Source of the DNA: Plakobranchus ocellatus
Lineage: Eukaryota; Mollusca; Gastropoda; Plakobranchidae
Assembly: GCA_019648995.1 (NCBI GenBank)
Contig: BLXT01003182.1
Location: 392,551 to 414,288 of the forward strand
DNA length: 21,738 bases
Reading direction: 5' to 3'
Shown here: piece by piece, positions 8,261-17,220 of the stretch
Layout: each line of letters starts with the position of its first letter
Numbering within the stretch: the stretch's first letter is position 1
Notes under the pieces: model-generated
What the model was told of the DNA's origin: nothing
Database searches by the model: none
What the model saw: the letters and a program-made list of their open reading frames with translations, nothing else
Program-made: the position numbers and the translations under genes

Positions 8261-9560
8261 TTAGTTGCATTGTTTGGAAGAGACACAGATGATCATGTTC
8301 CTCCACTCAAATGTTTTCTTAGTTTTTCTCAGTTAATGTTATAAAGATGTGTCGATATGTTGCTACCATTACCAATTGCCCATGAGTTAAGACTTTCAAA
8401 AGAAGTTATTCTTTCCTTTACCTCTACTGCGTTTGCCTTCAATCTTTCCAGTGATTGAAAGTGATCAAAACCCTAGCGTCGGCAAATATATCCTAAAACT
8501 TGCAGTTGCCTCCGTCTTGTCTTTCAATTAATGATCGCCAAAGATAAGCTTTCTTTAGTAGCGACTCATTGGGCTTTTTCCTTCCATGATATTCTCGGGA
8601 TTTCTGTAATAAAGCATATCCCTGTTGCTTCTAGTATTCTTTTTCCTTTTTTATTGCGCAACACTCGCTACCATATAAAAGTACTGACTATTCACATGTT
8701 TTCATTACTTTTATTTGGGTTACATGCGTATTGGTTTCATTTTTTGGAATGTATCTTTGGCCATGGCTATTCTTGTGCATCTACAATCTGATGTTATCAG
8801 CTAGCCAGATATTTTAGTTTTCTAACTCGTTTGATTTTTTTACCTTTGCTGATCAGATTGCATGATTTCGTTGGGATGACTATGCATTTCGTTCTCTCTA
8901 ATTTCTTATAGATGCAGTTTGATCCATGCATATATATATTTTAACGTTATCTCAGATCTATCCTGTCATCTAAATTTTTTAGCACAGGAAACAAATCTTC
9001 ATCTTTTACTTTGTAAAAGGCCTTAGAATAATCAATGAAGCAGAGAGGATGATCTTTTTTTGCAGCTCCTATACACCTTTTCATAAGCATTGTCAAAATG
9101 AATATTGTGTTTCAAGTCTTTTTACCACATGTAAAGCCGAATGGTTTTGCAGATATTTCTGGGCTCTTACGCATTCTGTGCATCAAAACACATACCAGGT
9201 ATCAGGATTTTTGTAAAGTGACAGAATCAAACTGATTTTTTATGAAGTTTGATTTTGTTGCTCCTAGCATTTTAGGTAGTACTATAAAAAATATCAACAA
9301 AAATTGTACCACTGTTGTTTATTGCAATAAAATTTTGTTGGCAGATCTATTCCTAAGTTATCAAATGCTGAAATTCTTTCCATTGGAATGTCATCTGGTG
9401 CTGTTTTTTTTCCATTTTTCTCTTTCTTCTTGGCTGCTTTTACCACTCCTCTAAGGACACTTAGACCCTTTAGAATTTGGTTATTTTAGGCTCTTGACAC
9501 CTATTTTTTTTTAAAAGATCTTCAACATATTCTTACCATCTGTTTAGTATTCTCTTCTTT
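8261..9560 (-). pseudogene. reverse transcriptase and C-terminal domain of LINE copy 2 (core deleted)
   Basis: Minus-strand segments of this stretch match the RT and post-RT regions seen in copies 1 and 3. Motif A, with its catalytic Asp, remains in CFIDYSKAF. The segment that should contain RQGCVMSP, the fingers/palm sequence and YADD is missing at the 8885-8895 junction, so the catalytic centre is incomplete. The C-terminal tail, absent from copy 1, continues to a stop at 8261-8263 and then almost at once into array sequence, so the element has essentially no 3' UTR. Reading requires several frame changes; the enzyme is dead. Confidence 0.85.
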
Positions 9561-9881
9561 TCCATTGAAATTGATCCGTCTTTTGTCTTATTCAATAAGG
9601 GCTGCTTTATTTGATTTGCTTACCACTCACATCGACAAATGCAGCATGTTGAATTTATTGTTTATATTTGGCTTATGCTCTAGGCCTATGTTCTGACATT
9701 GATAATAAATATATTCTTCCTTTGCTACATTGCATTTTATCTTGATTTTTTTTATTTTGCCCATTGTATTTGGCCTCTTCATATTTTGATTTGTGCTTTT
9801 CCTCCATCAAATGTGATACTTCTTTGTTTGTCTATTTCTTATGCTCTGTTGTATCCTTTTGGGGAAAGTTTTTCTCTGACT

Positions 9882-10485
9882 TCAGTGTGCGATTTTTTCA
9901 CTACTAACCATAGTTCTTCTGTTTCTGAAATATTGTTTAGCCTCATATTTGTTATGCACAGCTATAGCAGTTTTGCCTGTTAGCTTTTCATCAGATCTTA
10001 TTAAGCCCATTGTGAGATTAGCATTTGCTTCTTGAATCTCTTGGTTTATTTTAAATTTACACTTGACCAAAATATGATCTGAATCAGTCGACTCCAGCAG
10101 TGATTTTGATGTTTTGATGGTGTTCCGGAATTGTTTCTGAGTGAGACTAAAACTATCTTGTGTCCTCTAATATAATATCAGGGATCTTCCAAGTTCACTG
10201 TCATTTAGGATGGTTTTGATATAAATTATTTGTGATGGTAAAATAATTAATTTGGCTCCATTCATTTAGGCTACCTCCAACTTCATTACAGTCCCTGTGC
10301 CACAAGACCTAACAAAATCTTCTACCCTTTCATCTCCAACTTTCGCATTAAAATCTGCAATTATCATGCTATCCTATGAATTTAGATAGCCCTTAGCTTT
10401 TTTTCTATTTCTTAAAAAAAATGGTTTTTACTTCTACATCTTTACTGGCAGATAGTGGTGCCTATTCTTGAATAATCGCTAGAGT
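9882..10485 (-). pseudogene. endonuclease C-terminal half and linker of LINE copy 2
   Basis: The EEP/APE-like endonuclease of non-LTR elements nicks target DNA for target-primed reverse transcription. Seen here on the minus strand are YAP-like APLSASKD, the GDFNAKVG-type motif as ADFNAKVGDE with the active-site Asp and Asn, and the closing SDH motif with its Asp and His in STDSDHILVK. These are followed by CKFKINQEIQEANA, which leads into the linker. The N-terminal third of the domain (with the first catalytic Asn and Glu) is absent because the element is 5'-truncated near 10489. Stops interrupt the frame, for example shortly after VRSCGTGTV. Confidence 0.85.
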
Positions 10486-10489
10486 TCAT

Positions 10490-11610
10490 GTTTTATTAGC
10501 TCCACAATACTGAGGCCCTAAGTTTTCTGAGTGTGCCAATGACTTGAAGCATCTTTCAAAGATTTAATAATAGCAATTTAGAATATCTCCAGTTCTTTAC
10601 ACATCTCTAATGTGATCAGTGCCATATCATTGACTTCCTAAGTATATTTGTAGCACTTCATCTTGATTTTTTTCTACTTGCAATTACACCAGATTTGATA
10701 ATCTGATTACAAGGTCAATAATAACAAAACAATTTAAGCATAATTTTTCTTGCAATGTCATAGAATGGTAAGATTATAGAAATCATCTACGTAATAATTA
10801 TGATTACTCTCTAGTCTTCTTTGTAGGTTTTTGACACATTTAGATTTTATCTTTAATATAATGATGTATTGGATTATTGTATTATAGCAATTTTTGCTAA
10901 CAAAATAACTCTCTATATTTATTTCTCTTATCTCATGTGGGTCGCACCTCAACTCAAGTTTGGTTCTTTAACGATGTCATAGTGACATTAGAAAATATGC
11001 GGGCAGAATCTGGCAGAGAGAATCAAAATTATTTGACGGACATGGATGGGCAGAATCTATAGAGCTATATCCATCAATGAATGTGGAGAGACGGATCGAC
11101 TTCATGAATGGAGGTTTACATCTAGCAATTGTTGGAGATATAGAGATGGACTACTCATGGAAAGCTCCATTTTTTATTGAACGGAGAGAGAAAGATGTTC
11201 TGTTTCTATGGAGGGCTAAATCGAGCATTGATTGTAAAAAGACAGAATGGACTGTAGCTAAGAGGCTACGTCCAAAACTGCATGTGGAGAGACAAACTAC
11301 ATCTGTGGTAGACTGGATTATACAGTGCAAAGATAGCAAGAGGGAAAAGCAGAAATGATTCTGATATTAACGTACGAGGTTTCATCGTTGTTTTTAAGAT
11401 TTGAATTAAATTTACTCTAATTAAAAAAAGTGTATTTGTAAATTTTGTTACATTTTGTTTGAAAATATTACTTTTAGTAGGCATTGCTGGCAAATTTGCC
11501 TTGAAAGTTGCAGAAACTTGTCGGTATGTGGCTCCAAGTCCCAACACCAACACCCGGTCTGGCAGGGGCCAAAAGGCTTGAGATCACCAAGGTATGGAAT
11601 GGCCTACTTG
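10490..11610. repeat. unit A, right part (after LINE insertion)
   Basis: Unit sequence resumes with GCTCCACAATACTGAG, matching GCTCCAGAACACTGAG at 15975-15990. It continues with all landmarks: CATCTCTAATGTGATCAGTG, the AACAATTTAAGCATAAT block, GGCAGAATCTAT, the minisatellite core (about 11040-11340) and the terminal module (about 11440-11610). A 93-codon plus-strand frame (11077-11358) lies over the minisatellite core, but equivalent frames are broken in the other units, so I do not call it a gene. Confidence 0.8.
11040..11340. repeat. minisatellite core of unit A (about 51-bp monomers)
   Basis: Degenerate monomers recur, with recognisable pieces GAGCTATATCCATCA, ATGTGGAGAGACGG, GGAGGTTTACATCTAGC, AATTGTTGGAGATATAGAGATGGACT and GAGGGCTAAATCGAGCATTGAT. 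Spacing between equivalent pieces is about 51 bp where unbroken. This is more degenerate than the unit C core. Confidence 0.65.
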
Positions 11611-12970
11611 ACATTTTGTGTTAAATCGCACATTCAATATTAATTTAGGCCTTAAAATATTACAAATAAATATTAATTTTCCTTTACAATTTTTATATTC
11701 TGTCGCCTCGCCTCTCTTCCTTCAAAGTCTCTATAGTTTTTGGTTGTTAGGGGATATAAAAAATATATTTGCTCGGGAATGATTAAATAATTGAGTGTCA
11801 TTATCCGTTATAGAATTCACAATGCTAGTTGGGAGTATCTTCAGTTCTTTATACATCTCTAAAGTGATCAGTTCCCTGTCATTGAGGTTTTTAGTATACA
11901 TGTATTTGGAGCATTGTATCTTTCATGTGTTGTGTACATGCAATCATACCAAATTTGTGATCTGATAACCAGGTGAAAAAATATTAAATAATTTAAGTAT
12001 ACTTTGTCATGCAACGATATGGAATGAAAGGGTTAGAGAAATAATGTACCTAATATTAATGATCATTCTCTTTTCTACTGTGCAGTTCTTTGACACTATT
12101 AATTTTTTTCTTTAAGAAAAGAATGTATTTGGTTTATATTACAGCACTCGTTGCAAGCAAAACAACTTACTGTATTTATTTCTCTTATCTTATCCTAAAG
12201 TTTGATCCTTTAAAAGGTAATATGACATTGTGAACTACGTGTGCCCTACCTGGCACAGAGAACCAGAATTATTTGACAGACATTAAAGGGCAGAATCTAT
12301 GGAGTGTTATATCCATCAGTGGATAGAGAAAGACAGATGGACTGCACATATGGAGGTCTACATCTAGTAACTGTTGGAGAGATAGAGATCGGCTGCACTC
12401 GTGGAGAGCTACGTTGAAAGTAGAGGGTCAGATTGATTTCATATACGGAAGTCTACATCCAGTTGTGAATGGGATGAGACTTGTGGACTTGACCTAGGGG
12501 AGCTGGGTTCAGAACTGGATGTGGAGAGGCAGATAGACTGCATATACAGAGGGCTAAATCTAACAATGAATGGAGTGAGAGTAGAATGGGACAGCGTCTA
12601 TGCCGATACATCTAGAACTGCGTGTGGAGAGACAAATGCTTTGTCTATGGAAAATACATCGTACAGTGCAAGGATAATCGGAGGTAAAAGTATAAATGAT
12701 TCTTATATTAGCGAATGAGTTTTCATGTTTTCTTTGTGGATTTGAATTCAAATTGCTTAATTAAATCAAAAGAAATGTGTTTAAGTCTTTTCTTACATTT
12801 TGTTTGAAAATGTTACTTTGGGTAGGCATTGCTGGCTCTAGAACTAACAAATTTGCCTTGAAAGTTGCAGAGACAAATTGTCTGCATGTGGCTCAAAGTT
12901 ACAACCGCAGCACCCGGTCTGACAAAGGCCAAAAGGCATAAGATCACCAAGGTATGGAATGTGCTACTTA
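11611..12970. repeat. unit B
   Basis: Landmarks in order are GGATATAAAAAATATAT (about 11753), CATCTCTAAAGTGATCAG (about 11861), CTGATAACCAGGT (about 11963), GATCCTTTAAAAGG (about 12206), TTTGACAGACATTAAAGGGC (about 12271), the minisatellite core (about 12285-12690), AAATGATTCTTATATTAGCG and the terminal module (about 12790-12970). Length is about 1360 bp. Only short frames occur (65 codons at 12521-12718). Confidence 0.85.
12285..12690. repeat. minisatellite core of unit B (about 51-bp monomers)
   Basis: TATCCATCAGTGGATAGAGA, GACAGATGGACTGCACATATG, GGAGGTCTACATCTAGT, GAGAGGCAGATAGACTGCATA and GAGGGCTAAATCTAACAATG are variants of one monomer. Several monomers are interrupted by indels. Confidence 0.7.
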
Positions 12971-14439
12971 AGACGTGCAAGCTGTTTGATTCACTCAATC
13001 TCAGAGTAAGTTTTGATCTCAAATATCTCTAATGCCACTTTACTTGTGCACTTTATGGTTCTGGTAGCTCGTCTTTCTGGTATTTCGTCATTAGAGCGTA
13101 TTTTAATTTGCTCCGGAACATTTGTATACTGAAGTGGGCAAATGAAGTGATCTGATAAACAAGTCAATTTTTCTAGTTTTTTCACACTTTATCATGCAAC
13201 GACATAAAATAATAGATTTAAAAAATTATGTATGCGATTATTATGATTAATCGTTATTCTATTGTATAACTCTGTCTTACATTTTATCTTTAAGATAAGG
13301 ATGCATTCACTTTACTTTATAGCATTTTTTTGCAAGCAAAATAACTTGCAATATTATTTCTCTTACATCATTTATGTGGCACCTGCGAATAGTTTCTCAA
13401 ATAAAGCTTGATCCTTTGAAAGATGGCACAGCAAAATTGTGACATATGCGGGCCGGACCCGACTTTAGAAGCAGAATTGTTTTATTCACATTAATGGGCA
13501 AAATCTATGTAGAACTACATCCATCAGTGGATGTGAAGAGACAGATCGACTGCATCAATGGATGTTAACATCTAGCAATTGTTGGAGAAATATGGGCTGT
13601 ACTCATGCAGAGCTGTATCCATCATTGGATGGAGAGAGACAGATGGACTGCATGGTTGTACTGAGGACTAAATTTAGTTGTTTGAGAGATATAGATGGAC
13701 TGTACTCATGCAGAGCTATATCCATCATTGGATGGAGAGAGACAGATAGACTGCATGGTTGTACTGAGGACTAAATTTAGTTGTTTGAGAGATATAGATG
13801 GACTGTACTCATGCAGAGCTACATTCAAGTGGATGGAGAGAGACAGATGGACTGCATGATTGTACTGAGGACTAAATTTAGTTGTTTGAGAGATATAGAT
13901 GGACTGTACTCATGCAGAGCTACATTCAAGTGGATGGAGAGAGCCAGATGGGCTGAAGAGCTAAACCCAGCAATGAATGGAGAGAGTAAGTGGTAGAACT
14001 TAATCTATGGAGCTGGTGCAGAACTGGATGTGGAGAGACAGTATGGGTGGTATCTATGGAATACTATATCATGCAATGCAAGGATAATCAGACGTAAAAG
14101 CCGAAGTGATTCTTACATTATCGAATGAACTTTAATAGTTTGCTTTTAAAATTTGAATTCAAGTTGTCAATATTTAAGAGAATGCATTTGATTCTTTTGC
14201 CTTATACGGCATTGACTCATGTTTTGTTTTTAAGATTTTAAATCAAGATACTCGAATTGAAAGAAATGCATTTTACTCTTCTGTCACATTTTGTTTGAAA
14301 ATTTCAGATTGGTTGAACATTACTGGCTCTAGAGTTAACATATTGGCCTTGAAGTTGGGGCTCCAAGTCTCGACACCAGCACCCGGTCTGACAAGGAATG
14401 AAAGGCTTGAGATCACCAAGTTATTGAATGGACTACTTG
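12971..14439. repeat. unit C, longest unit, with expanded minisatellite
   Basis: Same order of landmarks, but the segment carrying CATCTCTAATGTGATCAGTG is mostly deleted near 13140: GAAGTGGGCAAATGAAGTGATCTGATAAAC passes directly to the next block. The minisatellite core (about 13490-14090) is enlarged by a 103-bp repeat, and this accounts for the extra length, about 1469 bp. The terminal module (14280-14439) has its GT replaced: CACCAAGTTATTG instead of CACCAAGGTATGG. Confidence 0.85.
13597..13965. repeat. 103-bp higher-order tandem repeat, about 3.6 copies
   Basis: CTGTACTCATGCAGAGCT starts at 13597, 13700, 13803 and 13904, spacings of 103, 103 and 101 bp. The last copy is partial and ends near 13965. 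Each 103-bp unit is a pair of related monomers of 51 and 52 bp, both ending in GAGA-x-AGATGGA followed by CTG. Copies are nearly identical, so this expansion is far younger than the 1.4-kb array holding it. Plus-strand frames across it (70 and 71 codons) read the repeat and shift phase, because 103 is not a multiple of three. Confidence 0.93.
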
Positions 14440-15817
14440 ACACAAATATCTCTAATATCAATGCTCCTTTGCACTGTATTATTCTTTTGCCTCGTCTTTC
14501 TTCCACTGAAGTCCATACAGTTTTTCGCTTTTAGACGGTATGAAATATATTTTAGTTGGTTCAAAATGCAAAAACTTTTATCTGTTCTAACGTGAAAAAA
14601 CACAGTGCAGTATTTGTATAGATTAACAATGGTGGTTAGTGAATAGGAACATCTCCAGTCCTTTATACATCTTTAATGTGATCAGTGTCCTGTCATTTTG
14701 ATTCTTACTTTCTGTTTATGACACTTCATCTTGCAGTTGTTTTCCACCTGCGATCAGACCAGATTAATTTATGACCTGATAACCAGGTAAATAATTTATC
14801 AAACAATTTAAGCATGCTTCACCATACGACGATATAGAATTGTAGAAATGTAATGATGATTATTGTCTGTCATGTAAGTCTTTGACTTTCTTAAGTTTTA
14901 TCTTTGAGATAAGGATGTATTAGGTTCATATTATTGCCTTTTTGCAAGCAATATAACTCAAGATATTTGTTTCTCATATTTCATCTTAGTGGCACCTGCA
15001 ACCTGAGTGTAATCCTTTTAGATACACGAAGACGACATTTTGAGATACACGGATCAACCTGGCTTTGACAAGCAGTATTATTTGACAGACACTAATCATA
15101 CTGGGCAGCAACTACAGAGAGCTACAGCTAGCAATTGTTGGAGGGATTAGATGGACAGTGATCATGGAGAGCTACATCATCACTAGATGGAGAAAAAGAG
15201 ATGGACTGCATATATGGAGATCTACATCTAGCTGTTGTTGGAGGGATATGAATGGAATGTAATCATGGATAGCTACATACATCAGTGGAGGTGGAGAGGC
15301 CGATGGACTGATTCTATGGAGGTCTACATCTAACAGTTGTTGGTGACATATAGACTTGATCATGGAGAGCTACATTCATCAGTTAATGTGAAGACAGATA
15401 GACTAAATCCGGCAGGAAATGGAAGGACTTTATTTATGGAGCTCGGTCTAGAACTGGTTGCGGAGAGACAGATAGGGTGTATCTGTGGAGGGCTAAATCC
15501 ATCAATGATCAGGAGACTGATAGAACGCTAAATTCGTCAGTGTAAAGAGCCACATTCTTGTATTCGTGAATGAACTTTCATGATTTGTTTTTAAGAATTT
15601 AATTCAATATACTCAAATTTAAAGATGTGCATTTAATTCTTTTGTCACATTTTCTTCGAAAATGTCATTTGGGTGGGCATGGCTGGCTCTAGAGTTTTCA
15701 AGTTGGCCTTGAAGGTTGCCGAGAATTATCATCATACACCTCCATGTCTTAACACCAGCACTGGTCTGACAGGTGTAAAAAGACTTGAGATCACCAAGGT
15801 GTAGAAAAAACTACTTG
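14440..15817. repeat. unit D
   Basis: Landmarks in order are TACATCTTTAATGTGATCAGTG (about 14663), GACCTGATAACCAGGTAAAT (about 14774), GATAAGGATGTATTAGG (about 14909), GTGGCACCTGCAACC, ATTATTTGACAGACACTAAT (about 15077), the minisatellite core (about 15105-15545) and the terminal module (about 15640-15817). Length is about 1378 bp. Its module has a 1-nt deletion (CAGCACTGGTCTG for CAGCACCCGGTCTG). Confidence 0.85.
15105..15545. repeat. minisatellite core of unit D (about 51-bp monomers)
   Basis: Alternating monomers GAGAGCTACA-TCATCA...GATGGACTG and GGAGATCTACATCTAGCTGTTGTTGGAGGGATATGAATGGAATG form about four pairs spaced roughly 100 bp apart. These are followed by GGAGGGCTAAATCCATCAATG. The two-monomer pairing is the same as in unit C but is diverged. 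Confidence 0.75.
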
Positions 15818-17220
15818 ACGCAGGTAATTTGTACTGAATCAGTCAGTCTCAATGCAAGTTTTTACCTCAAAATATTTCGAATATCATTTTCATCCACTTT
15901 ATATGTTCTGTTGCCTTGTATTGCCGCCGCTGGGCTCTACAATTTTTCGCCATTAGAGGATATAAAAAATATTTTCTTGCTCCAGAACACTGAGACATTC
16001 ATGTTCTGACATACGAAAATGAAGTGCAGTATCTGTATAAATTTGATAATGATGGTTAGGAATATCTCCCTCGTACGCATCTCTGATGAGATAAGTGTGC
16101 TGTCTTCAAAGTTCTTAGTATCAATTTGTAGCACTTCATCTTGCTGGGTTTTTTTTTTCTATATGCATGCATACAGGATTTAAATGACCCATCAACCAAT
16201 TTAATAATTTATGTAACAATTAAATCATACTTATTCATGCAATTTTACAGAATGATAGGATTATAGAAAAAAAGGCACGTAATAGTCTCCTGTGCAGGTC
16301 TTTGACTTTCATAAGATTTTATCTTACAGATAAGAATGCACTAGGTTTATATTGTAGCATTCTTTTCCAAGCAAAGTAATTCACGATATTTATTTCTCTT
16401 ATCTTATCTGGGTAACGCCTGAGAAATGGTTCACAACCGACGCTTGATCCTTTAAAAGATGGCACTGAGACATTGTGAAATATGCTGGCTCAACCAGGTC
16501 TAAAGAAGAATAATTATTCGATCGACATTAATGGGCAGAATCTATGAAGAGCTGCATCCATTGGTGTATATGGAGAGGCAGATGGACTGAATCTATGAAG
16601 GTTTACACCCAGCAGTGATGGAGGGGGACGGGTGGATGATATTTCTGGAGCTTGGTCTACAATTGGATATTCAGAGGCAGATGGGCTGAATCCATTGAGG
16701 GCTTAATCCTGCGGTGATGGGAGGGAGACTGGTGGACTTTATCTATGGAGCCAAGTCCAAAACTGGATGTTGAGAGACGGGTACTATCTATGGAGGTTTG
16801 AATCCATCAGTCATTGCATGAGACAGATGGGCTGCATCTATGGAGGGTTATGGAGGGAGACTGATGGACTTTATTTATGGAGCTGGGTGCAGAACCGGAT
16901 GTGGAAAACTAGCCTATATCAAGCAATGCAAGGATAATCGGAGGGAAAAGCAGAAATGATTCTTCAATTAGGAATGAACTTTCATGCGCGGTTTTAATAC
17001 CTGAATCAACGTTATATAAGTTTAAAAGAATGCATGTTATTCTTTATTATAGTTTCTTTGAAAATGTCAGATTAATCCGGCATTACTGGCTCTAGATTTA
17101 CCAAATTTGCCCTGAAAAATGTAGAGACGTGAAGGTATGTGACTCCAAATCTCAACACCAGTACCCTGTCTGACAGGAGCCAAGTGACTTGAAATCACCA
17201 AGGGGTTTAATGGGCTATGT
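15818..17220. repeat. unit E, last unit
   Basis: Landmarks in order are GGATATAAAAAATATTTTC (about 15958), a diverged ATCTCCCTCGTACGCATCTCTG (about 16062), GATAAGAATGCACTAGG, GCTTGATCCTTTAAAAGATG (about 16442), GACATTAATGGGCAGAATC (about 16524), the minisatellite core (about 16525-16955), AAGCAGAAATGATTCTT and the terminal module (about 17040-17220). Length is about 1403 bp. Similarity ends sharply after TGGGCTATGT at 17220. Confidence 0.85.
16525..16955. repeat. minisatellite core of unit E (about 51-bp monomers)
   Basis: Monomer variants include GAGAGGCAGATGGACTGAAT, CAGAGGCAGATGGGCTGAAT, TGAGAGACGGG and GAGACAGATGGGCTGCATC, each followed by CTATGGAGG or a similar piece, then TTTATCTATGGAGC-x-GGTCCA. 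This core contains more of the GACTTTATCTATGGAGC-type monomer than unit C does. Confidence 0.72.

Larger units (their letters stand above)
8253..10489 (-). mobile_element. RTE/BovB-type LINE, copy 2, inserted in array unit A
   Basis: This is the most complete of the three copies. On the minus strand it runs from the middle of the endonuclease (IIQ and APLSASKD, about 10430-10480) through DFNAKVG (10331-10355), SDSDH (about 10074-10085), a linker with SISMEKKRILNRW (about 9545-9590), FGFTCG (about 9125-9145) and RT motif A FIDYSKAF (about 9016-9043). It ends in a C-terminal stretch with RRRQLQVLGYICRR (about 8465-8515), EWRNMI (about 8288-8310) and a TAA at 8261-8263, followed by AGAAGAATAAAA. 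It is 5'-truncated, shifted and stopped repeatedly. It also lacks about 260-300 bp of the RT core: sequence jumps near 8890 from the CMV(I/V)-encoding part to the part encoding DQTA. Confidence 0.9.
7925..17220. repeat. tandem array of five diverged ~1.4-kb units, interrupted by a LINE
   Basis: Five consecutive segments share the same order of landmarks. These are: GATATAAAAAATAT near a GCTCC; ACATCTCTAATGTGATCAGTG; CTGATAACCAGGT; CAATTTAAGCAT...ATGCAACGA; GATAAGGATGTATT; a GCAAGCAAAATAACT block; GATCCTTTAAAAGATGGCAC; TTTGACAGACATTAATGGGC; a minisatellite core; AAGCAGAAATGATTCTTA; and a terminal module ending GAGATCACCAAGGTATGG. The module recurs at about 8060-8091 (very diverged), 11610, 12970, 14439, 15817 and 17220, giving unit lengths of about 1282 (LINE removed), 1360, 1469, 1378 and 1403 bp. 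Units differ by many substitutions and indels, so the array is old. No unit keeps an open frame through its length. Confidence 0.85.

Noticed and set aside
11077-11358. 93-codon plus-strand frame over the unit A minisatellite
   Set aside because: The corresponding frame is stopped or shifted in units B-E, and the monomer lengths (51/52 bp) do not hold one phase.
11440-11610. Terminal module as a tRNA-derived SINE
   Set aside because: I could not find convincing A- and B-box promoter sequences or a poly(A)/simple-repeat tail on either strand.
13597-13965. Possible CRISPR-like or bacterial repeat array
   Set aside because: The whole 103-bp unit is repeated with no unique spacers, in a eukaryotic context.
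13562-13996. 70- and 71-codon frames with repeated peptide (CLRDIDGLYSCRA)
   Set aside because: This is a direct read-out of the 103-bp tandem repeat, and the frame changes each repeat because 103 is not divisible by three.
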